64,000 bases of DNA from AC-50 sp035640455. Its GTDB lineage: Bacteria > Actinomycetota > Thermoleophilia > Gaiellales > Gaiellaceae. Under the pieces are notes generated by a model. It was not told where the DNA came from, made no database searches, and saw nothing but the letters and a program-made list of their open reading frames with translations. Every line of letters begins with the position of its first letter. The first letter of the stretch is position 1. The stretch covers positions 1-64,000 of the forward strand of contig DASQWB010000026.1 in the NCBI GenBank assembly GCA_035640455.1, given 5' to 3'. The position numbers and the translations under genes are program-made. This document shows positions 31,545 through 40,343 of this stretch, in pieces.

Positions 31545-33250
31545 CGCTGGCGGGCACGGTCGACGCGGCCGTCGAAGCCCTCTGCGGCGACCTCTCCTGC
31601 ATCCGGGCGCCGCGGGGGACGGAGCTGAACGCGCGCTCGTGGGCGACGGAAGCGCCGCTCCGGATGCTCCTGAACAACCTCGATCCAGAGGTTGCGGAGC
31701 GACCGGAGGAGCTCGTCATCTATGGCGGCTCCGGAAAGGCGGCGCGGAGCCACGACGCGCTGCGCGCGATCGTCCGCTCGCTGCTCCAGCTCGGGCGTGA
31801 CGAGACGCTCCTCGTCCAGAGCGGCAAGCCGGTCGGCGTCTTCCGCACGCATCCGGGGGCGCCGCGCGTGTTGATCGCCAACTCGCTTCTCGTCCCGCGC
31901 TGGGCGACCTGGGACGAGTTCCGGCGCCTCGAGGCCGAGGGGCTGACGATGTTCGGGCAGATGACCGCCGGGAGCTGGATCTACATCGGCACGCAGGGAA
32001 TCCTCCAGGGGACCTACCAGACGTTCGCCGCTGCCGGCGCGCGGCACTTCGGCTCTCCTGATCTGACGGGCCGGACGATCCTCACCACAGGCCTCGGCGG
32101 CATGGGAGGTGCGCAGCCGCTTGCCGGGACGATGGCCGGGGCGGCGATCCTCTGCGTCGAGGTCGATCCGGCGCGGATCGAGCGCCGCCTGCAGACGCGG
32201 TACCTCGACGAGGCGACCGATTCGCTCGACGATGCCTTGCGGCGCGTGCGCGACGCGGCCGCGGCGCGCCGGCCGCTCTCGGTCGGGCTCCTCGGGAATG
32301 CCGCCGAGGTCGTGCCGGAGCTCGCGCGCCGGGGCGAGCACTTCGACCTCGTGACCGACCAGACTGCCGCCCACGATCCTCTCAACGGCTACGTGCCGGT
32401 CGGCCTGTCGGTGGACGATGCTGCCGCGCTTCGCTCGGCCGATCCGGACGAGTACCTGCAACGAGCCCGTGCCTCGATCGCAACGCATGTCGAAGGCCTG
32501 CTGGAGTTCGTCCGCGCCGGCAGCTACGTTTTCGACTATGGCAACAATCTCAGAGGTGAGGCCCGTGAAGCTGGCGTAGCGGAGGCCTTCTCATACCCGG
32601 GCTTCGTCCCGGCCTATATCCGCCCGCTCTTCTGCCGCGGCGTCGGGCCGTTCCGGTGGGCCGCCCTCTCCGGCGACTCGGCGGACATCGAGGTCATCGA
32701 CGAAGCGCTGAAGGAGCTCTTCCCGGACGACCCGCTCCTCCAGCGCTGGCTCGAGCTCGCACCCGAACGGGTCGCATTCCAAGGCCTGCCGGCACGCATC
32801 TGCTGGCTCGGCTACGGTGACCGGGCGCGCGCCGGTCTCGCCATCAACGACCTCGTCCGCGCCGGGCGCGTCAAGGCGCCGATCGTGATCGGCCGTGACC
32901 ACCTCGACGCGGGCTCCGTCGCTTCCCCGTACCGCGAGACGGAGGCCATGCGTGACGGCTCCGACGCGATCGCAGACTGGCCGATCCTGAACGCCCTCCT
33001 CAACGTGGCCGCCGGGGCGACCTGGGTGAGCGTCCACCACGGTGGCGGCGTCGGCATCGGCAATTCGATCCACGCCGGCATGGTCGTCGTCGCCGACGGC
33101 ACGCACGAGATGGCCGAGCGCCTCGAGCGTGTCCTGACCACCGATCCTGGGACAGGTGTGCTGCGCCATGCCGACGCCGGCTACGACGAGGCGCTCGAAG
33201 CCGCGCGTGCGTACGGGCTGGAGCCACCGACGGCGTCCGCCGGCGTGTGA
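31541..33250 (+). CDS. hutU: Urocanate hydratase
   Basis: 569 residues. YGGSGKAARSHDA near the N-terminus, the tightly bound NAD site TTGLGGMGGAQPLAG near 185, VTDQTAAHDPLNGYVP near 270 and HHGGGVGIGNSIHAG near 500 are all diagnostic. It hydrates urocanate to 4-imidazolone-5-propionate. ATG 31541 overlaps the preceding stop; its own TGA overlaps the hutI GTG. Confidence 0.96.
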   Translation: MTLAGTVDAAVEALCGDLSCIRAPRGTELNARSWATEAPLRMLLNNLDPEVAERPEELVIYGGSGKAARSHDALRAIVRSLLQLGRDETLLVQSGKPVGVFRTHPGAPRVLIANSLLVPRWATWDEFRRLEAEGLTMFGQMTAGSWIYIGTQGILQGTYQTFAAAGARHFGSPDLTGRTILTTGLGGMGGAQPLAGTMAGAAILCVEVDPARIERRLQTRYLDEATDSLDDALRRVRDAAAARRPLSVGLLGNAAEVVPELARRGEHFDLVTDQTAAHDPLNGYVPVGLSVDDAAALRSADPDEYLQRARASIATHVEGLLEFVRAGSYVFDYGNNLRGEAREAGVAEAFSYPGFVPAYIRPLFCRGVGPFRWAALSGDSADIEVIDEALKELFPDDPLLQRWLELAPERVAFQGLPARICWLGYGDRARAGLAINDLVRAGRVKAPIVIGRDHLDAGSVASPYRETEAMRDGSDAIADWPILNALLNVAAGATWVSVHHGGGVGIGNSIHAGMVVVADGTHEMAERLERVLTTDPGTGVLRHADAGYDEALEAARAYGLEPPTASAGV

Positions 33251-34485
33251 CATCCACTTCGTCACAGCCTCGCCGGCTCCTCGTTCGCGACCTCGGGCAG
33301 CTCGCCACGCCAGCCGCCGGCGCGGGTCCATTCAGGGGCGATCGGCGCGGTGCAGTCGACGTCCTCGAGCATGCGTACGTCCTGTGCGAAGGAGGCCGGA
33401 TCGCCGCAGTCGGCCGGATGCGTGAGCTCCGCCCGTTTCAGGGAGAGGTCGAGGAGCTCGACGGCTCCGGGCGCTCCGCGATTCCCGGCCTCGTCGACTG
33501 CCACACGCACGCGTGCTTCGCCGGCGACCGGGTCGAGGAGTTCGCGCTACGCGCCGCCGGAGCGTCCTACGAGGAGCTCCACGCGGCAGGCGGCGGCATC
33601 CTCTCGAGCGTCCGGGCGACTCGCGCCGCCGCAGAGGACGAGCTCGTCCACGCCGTCGCCCGCCACCGCGACGCGATGCTCCGGCACGGCACGACGACCT
33701 TCGAGGCCAAGTCGGGCTATGGGCTCGACCGCGATGTCGAGCTCGCGTCCCTGCGCGCAATCCGCGCCGCGGGCGGCGTCCCGACCTGGCTCGGGGCACA
33801 CGCGGTGCCGCCGGAGTTCGGCGATGCCGACGCCTACCTCGACTTTGCCCTAGCCGAGGTTCTCTCGGAGGCTGCGCAGCTCGCCGAGGCCGCCGACGTC
33901 TTCCTCGAGCGGAACGCGTTCGACGCCGAGCAGGCGCGCCGCTACCTGTCAGCCTGCCGCGACGCCGGCCTCGCGCTGCGGCTGCACGGCGATCAGTTCA
34001 CGGAAGCGGGTGCCGTCCCGCTCGCGATCGAGCTCGGCGCCCGTTCCGTCGACCATCTGGAGGCGACGGGAGACGAGGGAATCCGTGCCCTTGCTGCGAG
34101 CGAGGTCGTCGCCGTGCTGCTGCCGGCGAGCGCCCTCTTCCTCGGCCGGCCGATGCCGCGGGCGCGGGAGCTGCTCGATCAGGGTGCGACCGTGGCGCTC
34201 GCGACCGACTTCAACCCCGGGAGCGCGTACTGCGAGAGCCTGGCGCTCGTGGCGTCGCTCGCCGCCACGCAGCTTCGGATAAGCCTCGAGGAGACACTGT
34301 GCGCGCTGACGGCGAACGCGGCGCACGTCCTCGGTCGCGGCGACCGCAAAGGGCGCCTCGCACCCGGTTACGACGCGGACATCGTCCTCCTCGGCGCACC
34401 CGACTGGCGCCAGCTCGCCTACCACCTCGCCGGCGACGTCGTCGAGACCGTCGTGATCGGAGGGGAGCCCGTCGCGCTGGGCTAG
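33247..34485 (+). CDS. hutI: Imidazolonepropionase
   Basis: 412 residues, amidohydrolase superfamily. Metal ligands in PGLVDCHTHACFAG near residue 80, ARHRDAMLRHGTTTFEAKSG around 135-155 (split motif, substrate contacts), LHGDQF near 245 and ATDFNPGSAY near 320. Opens imidazolone propionate to formiminoglutamate, the FtcD substrate. GTG 33247 overlaps hutU. The stop TAG forms the start of the -10 element for the next gene. Confidence 0.95.
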   Translation: MTSTSSQPRRLLVRDLGQLATPAAGAGPFRGDRRGAVDVLEHAYVLCEGGRIAAVGRMRELRPFQGEVEELDGSGRSAIPGLVDCHTHACFAGDRVEEFALRAAGASYEELHAAGGGILSSVRATRAAAEDELVHAVARHRDAMLRHGTTTFEAKSGYGLDRDVELASLRAIRAAGGVPTWLGAHAVPPEFGDADAYLDFALAEVLSEAAQLAEAADVFLERNAFDAEQARRYLSACRDAGLALRLHGDQFTEAGAVPLAIELGARSVDHLEATGDEGIRALAASEVVAVLLPASALFLGRPMPRARELLDQGATVALATDFNPGSAYCESLALVASLAATQLRISLEETLCALTANAAHVLGRGDRKGRLAPGYDADIVLLGAPDWRQLAYHLAGDVVETVVIGGEPVALG

Positions 34486-34488
34486 GCT
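34483..34488 (+). promoter_or_regulatory. -10 element of the gene at 34495
   Basis: TAGGCT, beginning with the hutI stop codon, 6 nt before GTG 34495. Confidence 0.5.
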
Positions 34489-34494
34489 AGGCGG

Positions 34495-34926
34495 GTGCCC
34501 TCTCGCAAGCAGCGACGGCGGCGCCAGAAGGAGCGCCGCCACGACTACGAGTACGTCTACGTCGACGAGGAGGGGCGCGAGGTCGAAGTGCCGGAGGAGG
34601 AGCAGCAGCAGCCTGTCTCCGCGCGTGGCCAGAAGGGGAGCGGGCGCGCCGCCGCCCGACCCGCTCGCGCCGCGCGCCGCGTCGACCCGCCGTCCTGGAG
34701 CCGCGTCGGCAAGCGCGCGCTCTTCCTCGGGCCGGTCATGTTCATCCTCATCAACCTGGTCGGCCGCGACCTCAGCTTCGCCGCCCGGGTCTACCAGGCC
34801 GTCCTCCTGCTCGCGCTATTCCTGCCGTTCAGCTACTTCATGGACTCGATCATGTACCGCTCGTACCTGAAGCGGACGGGCGCGGCTCCGCCCTCACGCC
34901 GCCGCGGGTCGAACGGCAGCGCGTAA
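34495..34926 (+). CDS. Conserved-looking small membrane protein
   Basis: 143 residues. Highly charged N-terminal half (basic SRKQRRRRQKERR, then YVYVDEEGREVEVPEEE and a Lys/Arg/Ala-rich stretch) followed by two membrane helices (about 78-96 and 100-117) with a short basic C-terminus. The cytoplasmic acidic/basic tail resembles ribosome- or membrane-tether proteins, but I know no function. GTG 34495. Confidence 0.65.
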   Translation: MPSRKQRRRRQKERRHDYEYVYVDEEGREVEVPEEEQQQPVSARGQKGSGRAAARPARAARRVDPPSWSRVGKRALFLGPVMFILINLVGRDLSFAARVYQAVLLLALFLPFSYFMDSIMYRSYLKRTGAAPPSRRRGSNGSA

Positions 34927-34966
34927 CGGAAGCGCCGACCGGCCTCGCGAGCCCCGCCCGCGCGAG

Positions 34967-35317
34967 CTACGGCCCGCCGAGCGCGAGCTCCTCGCCGCGG
35001 TAGTGACCCTCGCCGGGCCACGGGGCGAGGAACATGAGCAGCCGGGCGCCCGCCGCAGACGAGATCGAGTGACGCTCGTCGGGCTCGAAGGCGACGAGCT
35101 CACCCACGCCGGCGTCGAAGGCCTGGCCACCGGTCTCGATGTGGAGCGTTCCCTGGACGGCCGTGACGAAGGCGTTCTCCTTCACTTGGTGCACGCCGAG
35201 CTCCTCGCCCGGCTCGAGCGTGACCAAAACGGCTCGTGCCTCTTCGCCCGAGTGCAACACGACCGGCGAGCGCCTGCCCGCCGGCGTCTCGATCTCGCGC
35301 AGGTTCCAGCGCTGCAC
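34967..35317 (-). CDS. Cupin-fold protein
   Basis: 116 residues, single cupin barrel. Motif 1 is LEPGEELGVHQVKENAFVTAVQG (metal His and Glu in HxxxE form), motif 2 FEPDERHSIS. Could be an isomerase, dioxygenase or sensor domain. GTG 35317 is 8 nt after a minus-strand TAGGAT. Divergent from the MBL hydrolase gene. Confidence 0.78.
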   Translation of the reverse strand: MQRWNLREIETPAGRRSPVVLHSGEEARAVLVTLEPGEELGVHQVKENAFVTAVQGTLHIETGGQAFDAGVGELVAFEPDERHSISSAAGARLLMFLAPWPGEGHYRGEELALGGP

Positions 35318-35325
35318 GGCGGCCG

Positions 35326-35331
35326 ATCCTA
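35326..35331 (-). promoter_or_regulatory. -10 element of the cupin gene
   Basis: Minus strand TAGGAT, 8 nt before GTG 35317. Confidence 0.5.
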
Positions 35332-35354
35332 ACGGACGGCCGAACGGCCGCGGT

Positions 35355-35360
35355 TAGACT
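35355..35360 (+). promoter_or_regulatory. -10 element of the MBL hydrolase gene
   Basis: TAGACT, 6 nt before ATG 35367; likely drives the MBL-hisS-aspS operon. Confidence 0.55.
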
Positions 35361-35366
35361 CGCCGG

Positions 35367-36005
35367 ATGGGCGTGGTCGTCGACAGCTACGTGCTCGGCG
35401 CGGCGGAGGAGAACTGCTACGTCGTCCGTGCCGAGCAGGGCGCGTCCAAGGCGGTCGTCGTCGATCCCGGCGACGCCGCGACCGAGCTGCGACTCGAGCT
35501 CGCGCGCACCGGCGCCCGCTGCGCGGCGATCCTCGTCACGCACTGCCACTACGACCACATCGGCGCCGTCGCCGAGCTGGCGAAAGGCACCGGCGCGCCC
35601 GTCTACATGTCGCGGCTCGAGGCCCAGGTGCTCGCCTCGCCTGACGACTTCTACGCCGCCCTCGGCATCCGCGTCCCGCCGTACGAGGCCGACGTGCTGC
35701 TCGACGGCGAGGAGACGCTCGAGCTCGCGAGCCTCGAGTTCCAGACGCTGCTCGTGCCCGGCCACTCGCCGGCGCACCTCGCCTACTACACGGACGGCTG
35801 CCTCTTCTCCGGCGACGTCGTCTTCGCCGGTGGTGTGGGGCGGACCGACCTCCAGGGCGGCGACTGGGATGCGCTCCTCGAGTCGATCCGAACGCTCGTA
35901 GAACGCTTCCCACCGGAGACGGTCGTCTATCCGGGCCATGGCCCGCGCACGACCCTCGGCGCCGAGCTCGCCCGGAACCCGTTCCTCGCGGAGTTGCGCG
36001 CGTGA
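35367..36005 (+). CDS. Metallo-beta-lactamase fold hydrolase (glyoxalase II-like)
   Basis: 212 residues. Zinc motif THCHYDHIGA (HxHxDH) near residue 58, then LVPGHSPAHLAYY, LFSGDVVFAGGVGRTDL and YPGHGPRTT with the remaining ligands. This short form is common next to hisS in actinobacteria and firmicutes; biochemical activity is hydroxyacylglutathione-hydrolase-like in general, but the natural thiol ester is unknown. GTG of hisS overlaps its stop. Confidence 0.86.
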   Translation: MGVVVDSYVLGAAEENCYVVRAEQGASKAVVVDPGDAATELRLELARTGARCAAILVTHCHYDHIGAVAELAKGTGAPVYMSRLEAQVLASPDDFYAALGIRVPPYEADVLLDGEETLELASLEFQTLLVPGHSPAHLAYYTDGCLFSGDVVFAGGVGRTDLQGGDWDALLESIRTLVERFPPETVVYPGHGPRTTLGAELARNPFLAELRA

Positions 36006-37231
36006 GCCGCATCGAGGCGCCGCGCGGAACCCACGACATCCTCCCCGCCGAACAGCCGCAGTGGCAGAGGGTGACGGGGGAGATGGAGCGCGTCTGCGCG
36101 CTGTACGGCTACCGCGCGATCCAGACGCCGGTCTTCGAGGACACGGGCCTCTTCCAGCGGACGTCCGGAGCCGGGTCGGACATCGTCCAGAAGGAGATGT
36201 ACACCTTCGAAGATCGCAGCGGCCGGTCGCTGACACTGCGCCCGGAGGCGACGGCCCCGATCTGCCGCGCGTACGTCGAGCACGGCCTCCACCGCGAGCC
36301 GCAGCCGGTCAAGCTCTACACGATCGCGACGATGTACCGCTACGCCGCGCCCCAGCGCGGCCGCTACCGCGAGCACTGGCAGCTCTCCGCCGAGGCGATC
36401 GGCTCCGACGATCCGGCGCTCGACGGCGAGCTGATCCACCTCTACCACGAGCTCCTGCGCCGGCTCGGGATCACGCAGTGGGAGCTGCGCCTGAACTCGA
36501 TCGGCGACCGCAAGTGCCGGCCGGCCTACGTCGAGCGGCTGAGCGCGTGGCTCGACGCGCACGACGACGTGCTCGACGAGGACGCGCGAGCGAAGCGCGC
36601 GACGAGCCCGCTCCGCGTCTTCGACGTCAAGAGCGAGCGGGTCCAGGAGGCGCTCGCGGACGCCCCGAAGATCGGCGAGTCCCTCTGCGCGGAGTGCCGC
36701 GGGCACTTCGACGCGGTGCGCCGGTACCTCGAGGCGTACGGCGTCCCGTACGTTCTCGCGCCGACGCTCGTCCGCGGCCTGGACTACTACACGCGCACGA
36801 CCTTCCAGTACGAGGGGCCGGAGGAGGGGGCGCAGTCGACGCTCTGCGGCGGCGGCCGCTACGACGGGCTCGTCGAGGAGATCGGCGGGCCGCCGACGCC
36901 TGCGATCGGCTTCGGAGCGGGCGTCGAGCGGCTCCTCCTCGCGCTGGAGCACGAAGGCGTGGCGAAGGCGGCCGCGCCTCCGACGGACGTGTTCCTCATC
37001 TGCGAGGACGGCGCCGATCGAGCGGGCGCGGGAGCCGTCCTCGCCGCGCTGCGAAAGCGCGGCCTCTCCGCCGACATGGACTACGCAGGCCGCTCGGTGA
37101 AGGGGCAGTTCACGCAGGCCTCGCGGCTCGCCGCCCGGGTGGTCGTCGTGGTGGACGCCGACGGCGCTCGGATCCGCAGACCGGAGGGCGAGCAGCGCGT
37201 CCCGCTCGCGCAGGTGCCGGAGGCGCTATGA
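36002..37231 (+). CDS. hisS: Histidyl-tRNA synthetase
   Basis: 409 residues, class II synthetase. Starts IEAPRGTHDILP, with motif 2 region MYRYAAPQRGRYREHWQL, histidine-A motifs LVRGLDYYTRTTFQY and motif 3 GFGAGVERLLL, and a C-terminal anticodon-binding domain. Charges tRNA-His. GTG 36002 overlaps the MBL stop; ATG of aspS overlaps its own stop. Confidence 0.96.
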   Translation: MSRIEAPRGTHDILPAEQPQWQRVTGEMERVCALYGYRAIQTPVFEDTGLFQRTSGAGSDIVQKEMYTFEDRSGRSLTLRPEATAPICRAYVEHGLHREPQPVKLYTIATMYRYAAPQRGRYREHWQLSAEAIGSDDPALDGELIHLYHELLRRLGITQWELRLNSIGDRKCRPAYVERLSAWLDAHDDVLDEDARAKRATSPLRVFDVKSERVQEALADAPKIGESLCAECRGHFDAVRRYLEAYGVPYVLAPTLVRGLDYYTRTTFQYEGPEEGAQSTLCGGGRYDGLVEEIGGPPTPAIGFGAGVERLLLALEHEGVAKAAAPPTDVFLICEDGADRAGAGAVLAALRKRGLSADMDYAGRSVKGQFTQASRLAARVVVVVDADGARIRRPEGEQRVPLAQVPEAL

Positions 37232-38988
37232 GTTGGCGCGACCTCGGCTGCGGCGAGCCGCGCGCCGGCGACGCAGGCCGTCACGCCACCCTCGCCGGCT
37301 GGGCGGCGCGGCGGCGCGACCACGGCGGGCTCGTCTTCGTCGACCTCCGCGACGCTTCGGGCGTCTGCCAGCTCGTCGTCAACCCCGACACGGCGCCGAA
37401 GGCCGCGCAGACCGCGCACGGAGTCCGCAACGAGTTCGTCCTCCGAGCCCGCGGCGAGATCGTCGCGCGCAGCCCGGAGACGGTGAACCCGCGCATGCCG
37501 ACGGGCGAGGTCGAGCTCTGGGTCGAGGAGCTCGAGATCGTCTCGCGCTCGACGCCGCTGCCCTTCCAGCTCGACGAGGACGGGGTCGACGAGACCCTCC
37601 GCTTCCGCTACCGCTGGCTCGACCTGCGCCGCGACAAGCTGCAGCGGAACATCCGCCTGCGCGGGCAGATGGTCGGGACGATCCGGCGGGTGATGGAGGA
37701 GGCCGGCTTCGTCGACGTCCAGACGCCGCTCCTCTGGAAGCCGACCCCCGAGGGCGCGCGCGACTTCCTCGTCCCGAGCCGCCTCCACCGAGGCCGCTTC
37801 TTCGCGCTGCCCCAGTCGCCGCAGATCGCGAAGCAGCTGCTCGCGATCGCGGGCTTCGAGCGCTACTACCAGATCGCGATCTGCTTCCGCGACGAGGACC
37901 TCCGCGCCGACCGCGTGCAGGAGATCACCCAGCTCGACGTCGAGATGGCGTTCCCCGACCGGGAGCTCATCTTCGCCCTGATGGAACGGATGGTGCAGAC
38001 CGTGTGGCGCGAGTGCATCGGCGTCGAGCTCGAGATCCCGTTCCGGCGGATGACGTTCGCCGAGGCCGACCGGCGCTTCGGCACGGACAAGCCCGACCTC
38101 CGCTTCGCGCTCGAGATCGAGGACGCGACCGAGGCCACACGCGGCTCCGAGTTCGGCGTGTTCGCGAACGCCGAGGCGGTGCGGTTCCTGCGGGTGCCGC
38201 AGGAGCTGTCGCGGCGCGAGCTCGAGGAGCTCGAGGCGTTCGCGCGCCAGTGGGGCGCGAAGGGGCTCGCGTACCTCGTCTACAGCGAGGACGGCGAGGT
38301 GCGCTCGCCGATCGCGAAGTTCCTCTCCGAGGAGGAGCTCGCGGCCCTCCGCTCCGACCCCGCCACGACGCTCCTCTTCGCCGCCGACACGCGGGCCGCG
38401 ACCTCGCGGGTGCTCGGGCCGCTGCGCGTCCACCTCGCCGAGCGGCTCGGCCTCCTCGACGAGGAGGCGTGGTCGTGGCTCTGGGTCACGGACTTCCCGA
38501 TGTTCGACTGGAGCGAGGACGAGGGCCGCTGGAACGCGAAGCACCACCCGTTCACGCGTCCCGCGCCGGAATGGGAGGACCGCTTCGACGACGACCCCGA
38601 ACACGCAGTCGCGTACGCCTACGACCTGATCGGGAACGGCAACGAGCTCGGCGGCGGCTCGTTCCGGATGCACGAGCCCGAGCTCCAGGCCCGCGTCTTC
38701 AGGGTCCTCGAGCTGACCGAAGAGGAGCAGCGCGAGAAGTTCGGCTTCCTCCTCGACGCGCTCGCGATGGGCGCGCCGCCGCACGGCGGCATCGCCTTCG
38801 GGATCGACCGGATGATGATGGTCCTCGCGCGCGAGCCGAACCTCCGCGACACGGTCGCGTTTCCCAAGAACCAGGCGGGGCTCGACCCGATGACGGGCGC
38901 GCCGACGCGGGTCGACGAGCGGCAGCTCCGCGAGCTCGGGATCCACGTCGAGCCCGAGCCACCGAAGTTGCTCCGGCCGACGCCGTAG
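37228..38988 (+). CDS. aspS: Aspartyl-tRNA synthetase, bacterial type
   Basis: 586 residues: N-terminal OB fold (GWAARRRDHGGLVFVDLRD), class II catalytic core with FRYRWLDLRRDKL, QSPQIAKQLL, CFRDEDLRADR (motif 2) and GIDRMMMVLA (motif 3), and the inserted bacterial GAD domain (about 290-410). Charges tRNA-Asp, possibly also tRNA-Asn if a GatCAB complex exists elsewhere. ATG 37228 overlaps hisS. Confidence 0.96.
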   Translation: MSWRDLGCGEPRAGDAGRHATLAGWAARRRDHGGLVFVDLRDASGVCQLVVNPDTAPKAAQTAHGVRNEFVLRARGEIVARSPETVNPRMPTGEVELWVEELEIVSRSTPLPFQLDEDGVDETLRFRYRWLDLRRDKLQRNIRLRGQMVGTIRRVMEEAGFVDVQTPLLWKPTPEGARDFLVPSRLHRGRFFALPQSPQIAKQLLAIAGFERYYQIAICFRDEDLRADRVQEITQLDVEMAFPDRELIFALMERMVQTVWRECIGVELEIPFRRMTFAEADRRFGTDKPDLRFALEIEDATEATRGSEFGVFANAEAVRFLRVPQELSRRELEELEAFARQWGAKGLAYLVYSEDGEVRSPIAKFLSEEELAALRSDPATTLLFAADTRAATSRVLGPLRVHLAERLGLLDEEAWSWLWVTDFPMFDWSEDEGRWNAKHHPFTRPAPEWEDRFDDDPEHAVAYAYDLIGNGNELGGGSFRMHEPELQARVFRVLELTEEEQREKFGFLLDALAMGAPPHGGIAFGIDRMMMVLAREPNLRDTVAFPKNQAGLDPMTGAPTRVDERQLRELGIHVEPEPPKLLRPTP

Positions 38989-39017
38989 TCATACTCGCTC
39001 GCGTATCGGCGGAGACC

Positions 39018-39539
39018 CTGAGCGCAGCGCCCGCTCTGACGTGGCTCCCGAGCGTCGACGACCTGCCGAGGACGTGCGACGGCTACGACCGGGCGAAGGT
39101 GGAGGAGGCCTTCGACGCGTACCGGCGCCGCGCGGCGCAGCTCCAGGAGGAGATCCTCGGCTCGGCGAGCAAGGAGGCGCACGAGATCGTCGCGCGCGCG
39201 AACGCGGAAGCGGCGACGGAGCTGCGCCAGGCCGAGGCGAAGGGCGCCCGGCTCCTCGAGCAGGCGCGCCACCAGGCGACGGAGCTCACGAACGCGGCCC
39301 GCGCCGAGGTCGAGCAGACGCTCAAGTGGTCGCGGGCGCAAGCCTCGGCGATCCTCGCGCGCGCCCAGCATGGCGCCGAGCAGCTGCTCGGTTCGGCCGG
39401 TCTCGGCGAGGCAGCCGTCGGGGAGGTCGTGGAGGCGATCGTTCGCGCGGCCACGGAGGCGGCCGGCTCGCCGCCCAGCGTGACGAAGGAAACCGCCTCT
39501 GTCCCGGTCGACGGGAGCGGCGACCCGGCAGATCGCTGA
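39018..39539 (+). CDS. DivIVA-like coiled-coil protein with non-standard start
   Basis: About 173 residues, mostly one long coiled coil (residues 25-150) rich in Ala, Glu and Arg, opening with RTCDGYDRAKVEEAFDAYRR, which matches the DivIVA/GpsB-like start of actinobacterial cell-pole and septum proteins. The open frame has no ATG, GTG or TTG before GTG 39098, which would remove the conserved opening; CTG 39018 with GGAG 3 nt upstream is proposed instead, ATA 38991 being less likely. Function inferred: scaffold for polar growth or division. Follows aspS by 29 nt. Confidence 0.6.
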   Translation: MSAAPALTWLPSVDDLPRTCDGYDRAKVEEAFDAYRRRAAQLQEEILGSASKEAHEIVARANAEAATELRQAEAKGARLLEQARHQATELTNAARAEVEQTLKWSRAQASAILARAQHGAEQLLGSAGLGEAAVGEVVEAIVRAATEAAGSPPSVTKETASVPVDGSGDPADR

Positions 39540-39546
39540 GCGGCGC

Positions 39547-39942
39547 TTGCGGCGCGTCGGGCCGAGGTTCCTCGTCGAGGCGTCGTTCGTCGTGCTCGTC
39601 GCCGCGCTCGCCTGGCGCGCCGGCATGCCCGCAGCCGGCATCGCGGGCTCGGTCGCGGCGGCATGGTTCCTCGTCGCCGTCGCCGAGTGGAGCCTGAGGG
39701 GACGGGAGCCGCCGCCCGAGCCGCCCGCGGGCGTCCCGCGCGTACCGCGTGCGTGGAACCTCTGGGACCTCGAGCGGAGCGTGCGGGAGACCGTAGGCGC
39801 CGACACGGCGCGCGGCGAGGAGCGATCCTTCCTGCTCATGTACCTGCGCGAGTTCGCAGACGCCGGCGGCGTCCTCCCGGCGGAGTTCGATCCGCTCGTC
39901 CGGGAGACGTTCGGCGACCTCGTCGAGAGCGCGCGCCGGTGA
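39547..39942 (+). CDS. Membrane protein of unknown function
   Basis: 131 residues: two N-terminal membrane helices (about 8-25 and 27-47), a Pro-rich hinge PEPPAGVPRVPRA, then a soluble helical tail WNLWDLERSVRETVGAD ending ESARR. TTG 39547 is the first start in frame, 7 nt after the previous stop. The hinge and order (after the DivIVA-like gene, before a wall-type protein) hint at an envelope function. Confidence 0.6.
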   Translation: MRRVGPRFLVEASFVVLVAALAWRAGMPAAGIAGSVAAAWFLVAVAEWSLRGREPPPEPPAGVPRVPRAWNLWDLERSVRETVGADTARGEERSFLLMYLREFADAGGVLPAEFDPLVRETFGDLVESARR

Positions 39943-40343
39943 GGCCGGCGGCCGCGAAGCGGACGCTCGCGCTCGCGGGGGTCGGCTTGCTCGCCGCGCT
40001 GCTCTCGCTCGCGCTCGCGTCTCCCGGCCGCGACCACGGCAACGGCCTGCCGAAGCCGGTCGGGACGTGGTACCGCGCGCTCGCGGTGCCGTACACGCCC
40101 GCCGCCTCCCGCAAGCGGACGGCGTGCGGCCAGCGGATCAGCGCGCGGACGATGGGCGTCGCGCATCCGGTGCTCCCGTGCGGCGCGAAGCTCTACCTCT
40201 CCTACGGCGGCCGCAAGGTCCTGACGCAGGTGATCGACCGCGGCCCGAACAGGCCCGGCCGCGAGTTCGGCGTGACGAAGCCGCTCGCCGACGAGATCGG
40301 CCTGCACGGGACGACGGCGATCCGCTGGAGCTTCGCCCGTTAG
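39939..40343 (+). CDS. Secreted RlpA-like double-psi beta-barrel protein
   Basis: 134 residues. Signal/anchor helix (about 8-28), then the DPBB fold: TACGQRISARTMGVAHPVLP, CGAKLYLSYGGRKVLTQVIDRGP and FGVTKPLADEIG, with two Cys in register for a disulfide. RlpA-type domains bind or cleave glycan strands stripped of peptides in the cell wall; the catalytic Asp is in IDRGP. GTG 39939 overlaps the previous stop; it meets the minus-strand gene tail to tail. Confidence 0.78.
   Translation: MRPAAAKRTLALAGVGLLAALLSLALASPGRDHGNGLPKPVGTWYRALAVPYTPAASRKRTACGQRISARTMGVAHPVLPCGAKLYLSYGGRKVLTQVIDRGPNRPGREFGVTKPLADEIGLHGTTAIRWSFAR

Noticed and set aside
37233..39539. Very long open frames overlapping real genes on either strand, such as across aspS
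   Set aside because: They are products of high GC content; their translations are Arg/Ala/Pro-rich without family motifs, while the overlapping gene is conserved.
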